Shown here one piece after another: positions 48,370 through 55,574 of a stretch of DNA of 64,000 nucleotides. The first letter of the stretch is position 1, and every line of letters begins with the position of its first letter. The position numbers and the translations under genes are program-made. A model generated the notes under the pieces. That model did no database searches. It saw nothing but the letters and a program-made list of their open reading frames with translations, and was not told where the DNA came from. Source of the DNA: Candidatus Yanofskyibacteriota bacterium (GTDB taxonomy: Bacteria > Patescibacteria > Paceibacteria > 2-02-FULL-40-12 > IGHO2-12-FULL-4); the NCBI GenBank assembly GCA_016185525.1, contig JACPNK010000007.1, positions 45,801 to 109,800 of the forward strand. The letters run 5' to 3'.

Positions 48370-49610
48370 AAAATTTTCCTAAGAATTTTTTATGGGGCAG
48401 CGCCACATCTTCTTATCAAGTTGAAGGAGGGATTGAGAATAACGACTGGGCGTCCTGTTGTGATCCGAAATTACAATGGGCATCATTGCAAAATTTTGCA
48501 ATGATGCCCATTGTAGGCGGTGTCCCTTGTGCTGGCAGGGCTACAGACCATTACAATCTCTACGAAAAAGATTTTGATATTGCCAAAAAACTGAATCACA
48601 ACGCCCACCGTTTTTCTATTGAGTGGTCTCGTATTGAACCGGAAGAAGGAAAGTTTGATGAAAAAGAAATTGAGCATTACCGGAAAGTTTTGCAGGCTTT
48701 GCGAGACAGGGGAATAGAGCCTTTTGTTACTCTTTGGCATTTTACTTTACCAACTTGGTTTGCCAAAATTGGCGGTTTTGAAAATCCCAAAGCGCCGGAA
48801 ATTTTTGCCAGATACTGCGGTTTTGTAGTGGGAAGGCTGGCCGCCTCTGCTAAAGCTATGGCGAGCCAAGAGGGGACAGGAGCAAAATTTTGGATGACTA
48901 TAAATGAGCCGATGGTTTACGCCAGCAAGAGTTACTTGAAGGGTGTTTGGCCGCCCTTTAAAAGAAACTTTTTTGCTTTTAAAAAAGTTATAAAAACCTT
49001 AATATCCTCTCACCTAGCGTCGCACAATATGATTAAAAAAATAAATCCTGAATTGCAAGTTGGGATTGCAAAAAATAATATTTACACCAAGACCAACTGG
49101 AATCCTTTAAATCAGATAATTTGCCAAACTTTCAATTGGTTTTGGAATTTAAGATTTTTAAATGCTATTACTGGTTTTCAAGATTTTATTGGACTTAATT
49201 ATTATCATCACTTTGCTCCGGGAATAAAAGAAGACTTAGAAAAGACAGAGTATATGAATTGGGAAATATATCCTAAAGGTATTTATCATCTTTTGAGAGA
49301 TCTCAAGCGATACAACTTACCAATCTATATCACTGAAAACGGTTTGGCTGACGCCAAAGACACAAAAAGGGAGAAATTTATAAAAGACCATTTGCGATGG
49401 GTTTGGCAAGCCATTCAGGACGGCGTTGATGTTCGGGGATATTTTTACTGGTCGCTTTTGGATAACTTTGAATGGACGGACGGCTTTGGGCCAAGGTTTG
49501 GTTTGGTTGAAATTGACTACGAAACTATGGAAAGAAAAATTCGTCCTTCGGCTTGGGAGTACGCGGAAATATGTAAAAACAATCAAATTGTTGAATTTAA
49601 TGACAAATGA
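48363..49610 (+). CDS. GH1 family beta-glycosidase with two in-frame palindromes
   Basis: 415 residues. FPKNFLWGSATSSYQVEGG begins the GH1 barrel, with NAHRFSIEWSRIEPEEG, the acid/base glutamate in MTINEPMVYA and the nucleophile in IYITENGLAD, and the C-terminal FYWSLLDNFEWTDGF. It hydrolyses beta-glucosides or beta-galactosides; there is no signal peptide, so it is cytosolic. The start is GTG. Two extra stretches fall in loops: LQWASLQNFAMMPIVG near residues 37-52, encoded by a perfect 44-base palindrome, and AASAKAMASQEG near 160-171, encoded by an element also found in rnpB. Active-site motifs are intact. Confidence 0.94.
   Translation: MVKNFPKNFLWGSATSSYQVEGGIENNDWASCCDPKLQWASLQNFAMMPIVGGVPCAGRATDHYNLYEKDFDIAKKLNHNAHRFSIEWSRIEPEEGKFDEKEIEHYRKVLQALRDRGIEPFVTLWHFTLPTWFAKIGGFENPKAPEIFARYCGFVVGRLAASAKAMASQEGTGAKFWMTINEPMVYASKSYLKGVWPPFKRNFFAFKKVIKTLISSHLASHNMIKKINPELQVGIAKNNIYTKTNWNPLNQIICQTFNWFWNLRFLNAITGFQDFIGLNYYHHFAPGIKEDLEKTEYMNWEIYPKGIYHLLRDLKRYNLPIYITENGLADAKDTKREKFIKDHLRWVWQAIQDGVDVRGYFYWSLLDNFEWTDGFGPRFGLVEIDYETMERKIRPSAWEYAEICKNNQIVEFNDK
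48472..48515 (+). repeat. RAYT-1 family palindrome inside the GH1 gene
   Basis: A perfect 44-base palindrome with no loop: arms 48472-48493 and 48494-48515. The outer half ACAATGGGCATC equals the RAYT-1 flanking copies; the inner part is ATTGCAAAA instead of TTTGCAAGG. Confidence 0.97.
48841..48865 (+). repeat. GCTAAAGC-family element inside the GH1 gene
   Basis: CCGCCTCTGCTAAAGCTATG and GCGAG match 22 of 25 bases with rnpB 21589-21613 and contain the 15-mer found at 22018-22032. It is translated as AASAKAMAS just upstream of the acid/base motif. Confidence 0.85.
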
Positions 49611-49712
49611 CAAAAACCAAATGACAAATCAATGACAAAATCCAAAATCTTAAATTTAGTCATTTGAGCTTTGGATTTGAATTGTCATTAGTCATTTGGA
49701 TTTAGTCATTAG
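49600..49712 (+). repeat. ATGACAAA-type repeat tract between GH1 and the EamA gene
   Basis: The left part repeats ATGACAAA several times and contains TGACAAAATCCAAA; the right part contains TTTGGATTTGAATTGTCA and repeats TAGTCATT. Together they form a long imperfect palindrome of short direct repeats that covers the GH1 stop region. Confidence 0.85.
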
Positions 49713-49719
49713 TTCCCTT

Positions 49720-50607
49720 ATGCTCTACCTTCTTCTTGCTCTATCCGCCCAAGTTCTCAACGCGCTGGTGGTTTTAGCGGATAAATATTTGATTAGTTCA
49801 AGGCTGGTTGTGAAACCGGTGGTTTATGCTTTTCTGATTGCTGTTTTGTCCGGAGTTGTCGTTTTAATTTTACCTTTTGGAGTAATTGCAATTCCTACTG
49901 TCACAATCATTTTATTGTCGCTGGCTGTTTCATTTGCCTATATTTTTTCAATACTCTTTTTATACAAATCCTTGGCGATTTCGGATGCTTCAGATGTCGC
50001 CCCGATTTTAGGTGCAGTATCGGCTCTTTCGGCTTTGCTTTTTGACTACTTATTTTTGGGCGGCCATCCTGTGGGGAATTTTTTGGGCGGTTTTGTCTTT
50101 TTGGTTGCCGGCACGGCTTTGATGTCGTATTTCCGTTTCAGCGGCAGGTCGCTGGCTTATGTGATTTTTTCCGGAGTTTTGTTCGGCTTGTCGTCCGTTT
50201 TGGTAAAAATGATTTTTTTGGAAACAACTTTTTGGAACGGTTTTTTCTGGTCAAGAATGGGTAACGTTGTCGCGGCTCTGATTTTTCTCATTCCGTCAGT
50301 AAACCGCCGGGTAATTTTCGGCAACATTCTTTCTTCGTCTTTCAAAACAAAGTTTTTTGTTTTGGCCAACAAAACTTTAGCCGGCTTTGCTTTTTTGCTG
50401 ATTTTACTGGCGATTAATCTGGGTGATGTTTCCGTGGTCAATGCTATTGGCGGAGTGCAATTTGTCATTTTAATTATTTTTGCTCTGATTTTCAGCAAAA
50501 AATTTCCCGGCTATTTCTACGAGTCGGTCCATCGCCGCATGACGGTTGTGCAGAAAGTTACCGCCACGATATTAATCAGTGTGGGCTATGCCCTGCTGTT
50601 CATATGA
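49720..50607 (+). CDS. EamA/DMT family transporter
   Basis: 295 residues with about ten hydrophobic segments in two halves of five, as in the drug/metabolite transporter superfamily. The first half includes YLLLALSAQVLNALVVLADK and SILFLYKSLAISDASDVAPI; the second includes FSGVLFGLSSVLVKMIF and LAINLGDVSVVNAIGGVQF. The ATG at 49720 follows the repeat tract; an earlier in-frame ATG lies within it. The substrate is unknown. It overlaps the next gene by four bases. Confidence 0.87.
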   Translation: MLYLLLALSAQVLNALVVLADKYLISSRLVVKPVVYAFLIAVLSGVVVLILPFGVIAIPTVTIILLSLAVSFAYIFSILFLYKSLAISDASDVAPILGAVSALSALLFDYLFLGGHPVGNFLGGFVFLVAGTALMSYFRFSGRSLAYVIFSGVLFGLSSVLVKMIFLETTFWNGFFWSRMGNVVAALIFLIPSVNRRVIFGNILSSSFKTKFFVLANKTLAGFAFLLILLAINLGDVSVVNAIGGVQFVILIIFALIFSKKFPGYFYESVHRRMTVVQKVTATILISVGYALLFI

Positions 50608-51599
50608 AAAAAGGAATTTTTAAAACCGCAATTTTAATTTTAGCAATTTTTTTATTCTTTTTTGTTTTTTCTTTTCGGAAGCTGCCTTCTGAAATCAAGT
50701 ACGGAATTTCCTTCAGCAAGTTCCATAGCGACGAATTAAAACTTGATTGGAAAGAAACTTATTTAGCCTTGCTTGATGATTTGGGCGCGCGTCGTTTGAG
50801 GCTGACGGCCCACTGGCCGAATACAGAACCTGTAAATGATAAGTTCAACTTCTCAGAGCTGGATTTCCAGATGGCCGAAGCGGAAAAACGCGGACTGGAA
50901 ATTATACTGGCTGTCGGCCGGAGACTGCCGGGCTGGCCGGAATGCCATGAACCTGAATGGGCTAAAAAATTGTCAGTTTCTGACAGGCAGTCAGAAATAT
51001 TAGAATACATTGAAAAAGTTGTAAGCCGCTACAAAGAACTTCAGGCTATAAAGTATTGGCAGGTGGAGAATGAACCTTTTCTAACTTTTTTCAGCCGGGC
51101 AAACTGTGGCGAGTTGGACAAAGAGTTTTTGGAAAAAGAAGTTGCTTTGGTGAAACGGCTGGATCCGGCTCATCCAGTTTTGCTGACTGACAGCGGAGAA
51201 TTTGGAACTTGGTTTGGAGCTTACAAACGCGGGGACATTTTTGGCACCAGTTTGTATCTATATATTTGGAACAAGAAGTTCAATCTGTCGTTTCGCTACC
51301 CCATTCTTCCCGCTTTTTTCAGGTTTAAACAAAATTTGGTCAGTCTGATTTATGGCAAAAAGCCGTCTTTAATTATTGAACTTTCAGCGGAGCCTTGGCT
51401 GCTTCAGCCGATTGTTGATACTCCGGTTGAGGTTTTGCAGGAAAGAATGGGTCTGGACAAGTTTAACGAGATGATTGATTTCGCCGCCAAAACCGGATTT
51501 GACGAGCAATATCTTTGGGGCGCTGAATGGTGGTATTGGATGAAAAAGCAGGGATATCCTGAACACTGGGAAAGAGCCAAGGAGTTATTTAAGATCTAG
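50604..51599 (+). CDS. Clan A-like glycoside hydrolase, membrane-anchored
   Basis: 331 residues with an N-terminal signal anchor (TAILILAIFLFFFVFSF). The TIM-barrel has LGARRLRLTAHWPNTEPVND, an acid/base glutamate in YWQVENEPFL and a nucleophile candidate in SLIIELSAEPWLL, as in clan GH-A enzymes (GH5/GH42-like). The end, YLWGAEWWYWMKKQGYPEHW, fits the substrate-binding face. Substrate unknown. It lies next to GH1 and a transporter, suggesting glycan use or remodelling. Confidence 0.8.
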   Translation: MKKGIFKTAILILAIFLFFFVFSFRKLPSEIKYGISFSKFHSDELKLDWKETYLALLDDLGARRLRLTAHWPNTEPVNDKFNFSELDFQMAEAEKRGLEIILAVGRRLPGWPECHEPEWAKKLSVSDRQSEILEYIEKVVSRYKELQAIKYWQVENEPFLTFFSRANCGELDKEFLEKEVALVKRLDPAHPVLLTDSGEFGTWFGAYKRGDIFGTSLYLYIWNKKFNLSFRYPILPAFFRFKQNLVSLIYGKKPSLIIELSAEPWLLQPIVDTPVEVLQERMGLDKFNEMIDFAAKTGFDEQYLWGAEWWYWMKKQGYPEHWERAKELFKI

Positions 51600-51630
51600 A
51601 TTAAAACCTTGAGAACAAGATTTTAATCTA
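51597..51630 (+). terminator. Terminator after the clan A hydrolase gene
   Basis: TAGATTAAAA (51597-51606) and TTTTAATCTA (51621-51630) with an inner CTTG/CAAG pair, overlapping the stop codon region. Confidence 0.75.
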
Positions 51631-51636
51631 ATAAAA

Positions 51637-51656
51637 AACTCTGCGGGTGCAGAGTT
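51637..51656 (-). terminator. Terminator of the minus-strand 45-residue gene
   Basis: AACTCTGC and GCAGAGTT with a 4-base loop; on the minus strand it is followed by a T-run. Confidence 0.85.
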
Positions 51657-51792
51657 ACTGTTCAAGGGCGCTTTTTGAAAAACGCGAAGAAGATTTTACC
51701 CCTTCTTTTCTTTGTCTCTCTTTTTCTTCTACGGCCCTTTTTTGTTTTTTTCTAAAATTTTTCGTAGCTTTATCTTCTTTTTTCTTTTTCAT
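51655..51792 (-). CDS. 45-residue highly basic protein
   Basis: Below usual gene-length cut-offs. It begins MKKKKEDKATKNFRKKQKRA and ends with KSALEQ. Nearly half the residues are lysine or arginine, with scattered glutamate, like a small nucleic-acid-binding or ribosome-associated peptide. A consensus-like promoter lies upstream on the minus strand and a clean terminator overlaps the stop codon, so it forms a complete compact gene. It is convergent with the upstream hydrolase gene. No family recognised. Confidence 0.72.
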   Translation of the reverse strand: MKKKKEDKATKNFRKKQKRAVEEKERQRKEGVKSSSRFSKSALEQ

Positions 51793-51822
51793 GCCTTCTC
51801 TCTTATTTAAAAACCTTACCAA

Positions 51823-51851
51823 AGCCTAGCAGTAAAAAGCCGTTTTGTCAA
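51823..51851 (-). promoter_or_regulatory. Promoter of the minus-strand 45-residue gene
   Basis: On the minus strand TTGACA (51851-51846), a 17-base spacer and TAGGCT (51828-51823). Confidence 0.7.
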
Positions 51852-51863
51852 GAGAAAGACAGG

Positions 51864-51892
51864 TTGAAAACTTAACCTTTTTTGGTTATAGT
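51864..51892 (+). promoter_or_regulatory. Promoter of the htrA-like operon
   Basis: TTGAAA (51864-51869), a 17-base spacer and TATAGT (51887-51892), eleven bases before the ATG at 51904. It is back to back with the promoter of the minus-strand gene. Confidence 0.65.
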
Positions 51893-51903
51893 ATCTCCAT
51901 AAA

Positions 51904-52845
51904 ATGTTTAAATTTATAAGAGACTTTGATTTTCATTTCAAGAAAGGCGGCCGTTACGACTGGCATGTTTTTATATTTCTCAATGTCGTAATTTCCGCGG
52001 TTGTCGGAGCTTTTTTTGGTTATTATGGCGCCAGCCTGATTGAACCGGTTGCTGATTCGGGGGGCACCTTCATAAGACAGATAAGCAATCAGGTTTTCAA
52101 AGAGGAAGAAGTTGTCGTTGACGTTGCCAGAAAATCATCTCCGGCAGTGGTGAGCATAATCGCCACAAAAGACCTTATAATTCTGCAACAGCGAAGGGGC
52201 AGTATTTTTGAAGACTTTTGCAGTGATCCTTTTTTCAGGCAATTTTTTGGGCCGGCTGAATGTGCGACTCCAGTACCCCAAGCGCCTAAAACCCAAAGAA
52301 GGCAAGTCAGCGCCGGTTCGGGATTTGTCGTCAGTTCTGACGGTTTGGTTGTTACTAATAAACACGTTGTCGACATAGATAAAGCTGATTTTACAGTTAT
52401 AACCAAAGATGGTGAAAAATACCCGGCTGAAATATTGGCAAAAGATTCTTTGCACGATTTGGCTGTTTTGAAGATTTCCGGAAACAAGTTTCCTACTCTA
52501 AAATTGGGCGATTCTGACAAGCTACAGATTGGACAAACGGTTATTGCCATAGGCAATGCTCTCGGTGAGTTCAGCAACACGGTTTCTAGGGGGGTGGTTT
52601 CCGGACTATCGCGTTCTATCGTAGCTTCTTCCGGAACAGGTTCGGAAAAACTGGAACAGCTGATTCAAACCGATGCGGCAATTAATCCGGGAAATTCCGG
52701 CGGGCCTCTTTTAAACTTAAGCGGCGAAGTCATCGGCATTAATACTGCTATTGCCCAAGGCGCCCAGAATATTGGTTTTGCTATTCCGGTTAATCAGGTC
52801 AGGAAAATTATAAATGACGCCAGCGCTTTGGGCGGCAAAATATGA
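51904..52845 (+). CDS. HtrA/DegP-type serine protease without PDZ domain
   Basis: 313 residues with one membrane anchor near 22-42 (VFIFLNVVISAVVGAFFGYYG) and a trypsin-like domain outside. The catalytic triad is complete: H154 in VVTNKHVVD, D185 in LHDLAVLKI and S265 in GNSGGPLL. The protein ends where a PDZ domain would begin. It should degrade misfolded extracytoplasmic proteins. Its four-base overlap with the next gene, a degenerate paralogue, suggests a joint unit. Confidence 0.94.
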   Translation: MFKFIRDFDFHFKKGGRYDWHVFIFLNVVISAVVGAFFGYYGASLIEPVADSGGTFIRQISNQVFKEEEVVVDVARKSSPAVVSIIATKDLIILQQRRGSIFEDFCSDPFFRQFFGPAECATPVPQAPKTQRRQVSAGSGFVVSSDGLVVTNKHVVDIDKADFTVITKDGEKYPAEILAKDSLHDLAVLKISGNKFPTLKLGDSDKLQIGQTVIAIGNALGEFSNTVSRGVVSGLSRSIVASSGTGSEKLEQLIQTDAAINPGNSGGPLLNLSGEVIGINTAIAQGAQNIGFAIPVNQVRKIINDASALGGKI

Positions 52846-53579
52846 AACATTTTATTAAAACTTTTCTTGTCGGCGGTTTGGGGGGAGTTGTTTTTTTGTT
52901 GGCAATTGTTCCCCTTGCCTATAAGTATAATCTTTTGGGGTCGGCCAGGGTGATTGACCAAGTTATTCCGTCTAGGACGGAAATCAGAAAAATAGAGAAA
53001 GAGGTGGTGACTTTTGTTTCCGAAGGTGGACAGGCCGAAGAAGCTGTCAAAAAATCGCAAGAAAGCATAGTCGTAATTAAGTCTTTTAATAGCGGTGCGG
53101 TTTTACGCTTCGGTACGGGCATAGTTTTGACTCGTGACGGCCTCATAGTCACGGTAAGTCAAGTCGTTCCGGTTGAAGCTCAAGATTATCAGGTTTTTAG
53201 CGGCGACAAAATCCTTAAAGCTCAAGTTGTCTATAGGAATGCCAAAAAAAATCTTGCCATTCTGAAGGTTGCTGATGAGTCTTTGGTGCCGGCGACTTTT
53301 AACGAAGAAGAATTGGCCGTCGGAAACATTGCTTGGATTGTGGGCAGGATAGTTCCTCTTCAGAAGCCGGAACTTTTTTTGAACAGAGCCTTGGTCAGTC
53401 TGGTTGACAGCCAGAAAAAGAGAATTGTTCTTGACGGCAGATATGAAAATTATCTTAGCGGCGCTGGTTTGGTCTCTAAGAACGGCCTCTTTAAAGGCAT
53501 AGTCTATGTTGACGGTGGCAAGATAATTGCGCTACCATCTAGCTTTGTAAAGGAATTCGTTGACGGATACCTAAAATAG
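52842..53579 (+). CDS. Degenerate HtrA-like pseudoprotease
   Basis: 245 residues with the topology of its neighbour: an anchor near 8-28 and a trypsin-like domain. The motif order is kept but two triad residues are lost. VTVSQVVP has glutamine 107 in place of histidine, and NLAILKV has asparagine 137 in place of aspartate. LSGAGLVSKNG corresponds to NSGGPL; a serine remains but the oxyanion-hole GN is changed. It is most likely inactive and may bind substrates or regulate the active HtrA. It is translationally coupled to it. Confidence 0.82.
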   Translation: MKHFIKTFLVGGLGGVVFLLAIVPLAYKYNLLGSARVIDQVIPSRTEIRKIEKEVVTFVSEGGQAEEAVKKSQESIVVIKSFNSGAVLRFGTGIVLTRDGLIVTVSQVVPVEAQDYQVFSGDKILKAQVVYRNAKKNLAILKVADESLVPATFNEEELAVGNIAWIVGRIVPLQKPELFLNRALVSLVDSQKKRIVLDGRYENYLSGAGLVSKNGLFKGIVYVDGGKIIALPSSFVKEFVDGYLK

Positions 53580-53583
53580 GGTA

Positions 53584-54180
53584 ATGCGCAAAAATTTTTT
53601 TGTCTCTTTTTTCTGTTTAGTCCGGTTATCATCTGATATCCAGGACAAGTTTCTGCGGATGAAATTGATAAGTAAAATCAACAAATTTTTTGATTTGTTC
53701 TTGCTTTTAAATAAAACTGCCGGGGAAGGGGAAGCTCACGTCGCACAATGTAAGGGCGACTTTTTAAATTCTACCGAAGAATTGTTTGAGTTTTTGGATT
53801 TATTGTCTTATTTAAAATCTACTTCCGCCTCCCCCACCCTGAAAGCTCAAAAAGCTCTTTTGTCTTTAAAGTCCAAAATTTTAAATGATGCTATGCCGAC
53901 TAAGCCAGACCAGTCTTTGGCGGAGAACCCGGAATTTCGGAAAGAACCAAAGGAAACGGTTTTCAAAAAACAAAATAACCAAAGCGGAAAAGCGGTGAGG
54001 AGCTTAATTGTTGAGTTTATTGAAAAAAATCAAGGCCATACTCCAAAAGCTATTTTTAACTTTCTTAAGGGCAAGATTTCCAAAAGGACTTTTCAAAGGC
54101 ATTTGGCCGAACTATCCAAATCGGGAGATATCGTAAAAAAACTTGAAAACGGTTCTCCCAAATATTATATCTCCCATTAA
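53584..54180 (+). CDS. Protein with C-terminal winged-helix-like domain
   Basis: 198 residues. The C-terminal 55 (SLIVEFIEKNQGHTPKAIFN, then SKRTFQRHLAELSKSGDIVK and NGSPKYYI) read as a winged helix-turn-helix. The N-terminal half is helical. An alternative start is the ATG at 53659 (MKLISKINKFFDLF). The stop codon lies inside the left palindrome of RAYT-2. A DNA-binding regulator is possible; a link to the neighbouring RAYT is unproven. Confidence 0.65.
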   Translation: MRKNFFVSFFCLVRLSSDIQDKFLRMKLISKINKFFDLFLLLNKTAGEGEAHVAQCKGDFLNSTEELFEFLDLLSYLKSTSASPTLKAQKALLSLKSKILNDAMPTKPDQSLAENPEFRKEPKETVFKKQNNQSGKAVRSLIVEFIEKNQGHTPKAIFNFLKGKISKRTFQRHLAELSKSGDIVKKLENGSPKYYISH

Positions 54181-54216
54181 TCACTTTCTGACACCGGGTG
54201 TCAGAAAGTGATTAAT
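54176..54216 (+). repeat. RAYT-2 family palindrome, upstream copy
   Basis: Perfect 20-base arms (54176-54195 and 54197-54216) around a central G; core CTTTCTGACACC. It contains the stop codon of the upstream gene and reaches the RAYT-2 ATG at 54215. Confidence 0.97.
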
Positions 54217-54913
54217 GGTAAATTTTATGGAAGTATTTCACGTTTTAAACAGAGGAGTAGATAAAAGGAATATCTTTTTGGACGACAGCGACAGATTTCG
54301 TTTTGTTCATAATTTGTTTGAATTTAACGACCAAAATCGAGTTGAGGCTAGAAATATCTTTAATAAATCTGCTAAAACTGGATTTTCTGACACCGGGTGT
54401 CAGAAAGATCATCGGTCTAAGTCAAGGGAGTTATTGGTCAACATACATTGTTTTTGTTTAATGCCCAATCATTATCACTTACTGCTCAGTTCTAGAGTCC
54501 CGAATGGTGTTTCACTTTTTATGCATAAGTTGAATATGGGGTTTTCTAAATATTTCAATCTGAAATATGAGCGTACAGGCACACTGTTTGAGGGTAGATA
54601 CAAATCTGTAGCTGTAACATCAGACACACATTTTCTTTACTTGCCGTATTATATACACTTGAATCCCCTGGATTTAGTAGCTCCAACTTGGCGGGAGAGA
54701 AAAATAAATGACTCCAGAAAAGCTATTGAATTTTTGGAAAATTATAGATGGAGCAGTTTCTTAGATTATATCGGCGAGAAAAATTTTCCGTCAGTTACAA
54801 CTAGAAGCTTTATCTTGAAGTTTTTAGACAATCCTGGTAAATATAAAAAAGAAACTATACGCTGGCTAAAAGAGATGGACTACTCTAATATTGGTGAACT
54901 GACTTTAGAATGA
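54215..54913 (+). CDS. REP-associated tyrosine transposase (RAYT-2) carrying its own palindrome
   Basis: 232 residues of the Y1/HUH RAYT group. FHVLNRGVDKRNIFLDDSDR is the N-terminal hallmark, CFCLMPNHYHLLL the HUH motif, and SKYFNLKYERTGTLFEGRY and YLPYYIHLNPLDLV (tyrosine nucleophile region) follow, then YRWSSFLDYIG. A palindrome of one family flanks the gene on both sides, and a third copy is translated inside it as FSDTGCQKD before the HUH motif. The start may be ATG 54215 or ATG 54227. It is only distantly similar to RAYT-1, and their palindromes differ, as expected for separate RAYT-REP pairs. Confidence 0.93.
   Translation: MVNFMEVFHVLNRGVDKRNIFLDDSDRFRFVHNLFEFNDQNRVEARNIFNKSAKTGFSDTGCQKDHRSKSRELLVNIHCFCLMPNHYHLLLSSRVPNGVSLFMHKLNMGFSKYFNLKYERTGTLFEGRYKSVAVTSDTHFLYLPYYIHLNPLDLVAPTWRERKINDSRKAIEFLENYRWSSFLDYIGEKNFPSVTTRSFILKFLDNPGKYKKETIRWLKEMDYSNIGELTLE
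54384..54406 (+). repeat. RAYT-2 family palindrome inside the RAYT-2 gene
   Basis: Arms TTTCTGACACC (54384-54394) and GGTGTCAGAAA (54396-54406) around a central G, read in frame. Confidence 0.93.
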
Positions 54914-54922
54914 CTTTCTAAA

Positions 54923-54949
54923 ACTTTCTGACACCGGGTGTCAGAAAGT
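54923..54949 (+). repeat. RAYT-2 family palindrome, downstream copy
   Basis: Arms ACTTTCTGACACC (54923-54935) and GGTGTCAGAAAGT (54937-54949) around a central G, ten bases after the RAYT-2 stop. Confidence 0.95.
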
Positions 54950-54969
54950 GGGTGGCCTCATATGGAAAG

Positions 54970-54996
54970 TTGACTAAGATTATTGGTTGATATAAA
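54970..54996 (+). promoter_or_regulatory. Promoter with leaderless geometry
   Basis: TTGACT (54970-54975), a 15-base spacer and TATAAA (54991-54996), eight bases before the ATG at 55005. Confidence 0.5.
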
Positions 54997-55004
54997 TTGA
55001 TTTC

Positions 55005-55574
55005 ATGGGAGAGGAAAATAAAAATTTTTTTAAGCGATGGATAGGGGTTTTGGTTTTGGCGGTTGTTGCAGTATTGGTGATTTGGAGTTTGCTTAATTTG
55101 CCCCAGATTTTTAACGCTGTTCAGGGCAAATTGGAGGCTTGGAAATATCAGAGATTGGTCAAAAAAATGGAAGCGCCGTACAAAAACGACAAATATGGCG
55201 GCAAGACTCCGGAAGAAACTTTTGACCTCTTTTTGGAGGCTTTAAGAAAGGAGGATGTTGATTTGGCAAGTAAGTACTTTGTGATAAAGAAGCAAGATGA
55301 ATGGAAGAAAACATTGGAGAAATATAAAGAAAGTAATTTATTAGTTGAGTTAATCGGTGAACTTGAAAGTAACCGTTTAGAATGGAAACTGACACTAAAT
55401 GATGGACAAATTGCTAATTTTCAGTATTCTTTTGTTATAGATAAACCCTCTACAGAAGACTTGCCTCTTGGGAATGGTAAGACACAAAAAGTTACATACC
55501 CTGCTGGAGAATATAGCTCTGATATTATTTTTGAAAAATACTTAAGCGGTGTTTGGAAAATAAGCGAATTATGA
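55005..55574 (+). CDS. Membrane-anchored protein of unknown function
   Basis: 189 residues with one N-terminal span (WIGVLVLAVVAVLVIWSLL) and an exported domain. TPEETFDLFLEALRKEDVDLAS resembles the start of DUF4878/SnoaL-like lipoprotein domains that occur in pairs of helix plus sheet; this is tentative. It ends in an ATGA overlap with the next gene, a giant exported protein, so they are probably an operon. Confidence 0.75.
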   Translation: MGEENKNFFKRWIGVLVLAVVAVLVIWSLLNLPQIFNAVQGKLEAWKYQRLVKKMEAPYKNDKYGGKTPEETFDLFLEALRKEDVDLASKYFVIKKQDEWKKTLEKYKESNLLVELIGELESNRLEWKLTLNDGQIANFQYSFVIDKPSTEDLPLGNGKTQKVTYPAGEYSSDIIFEKYLSGVWKISEL

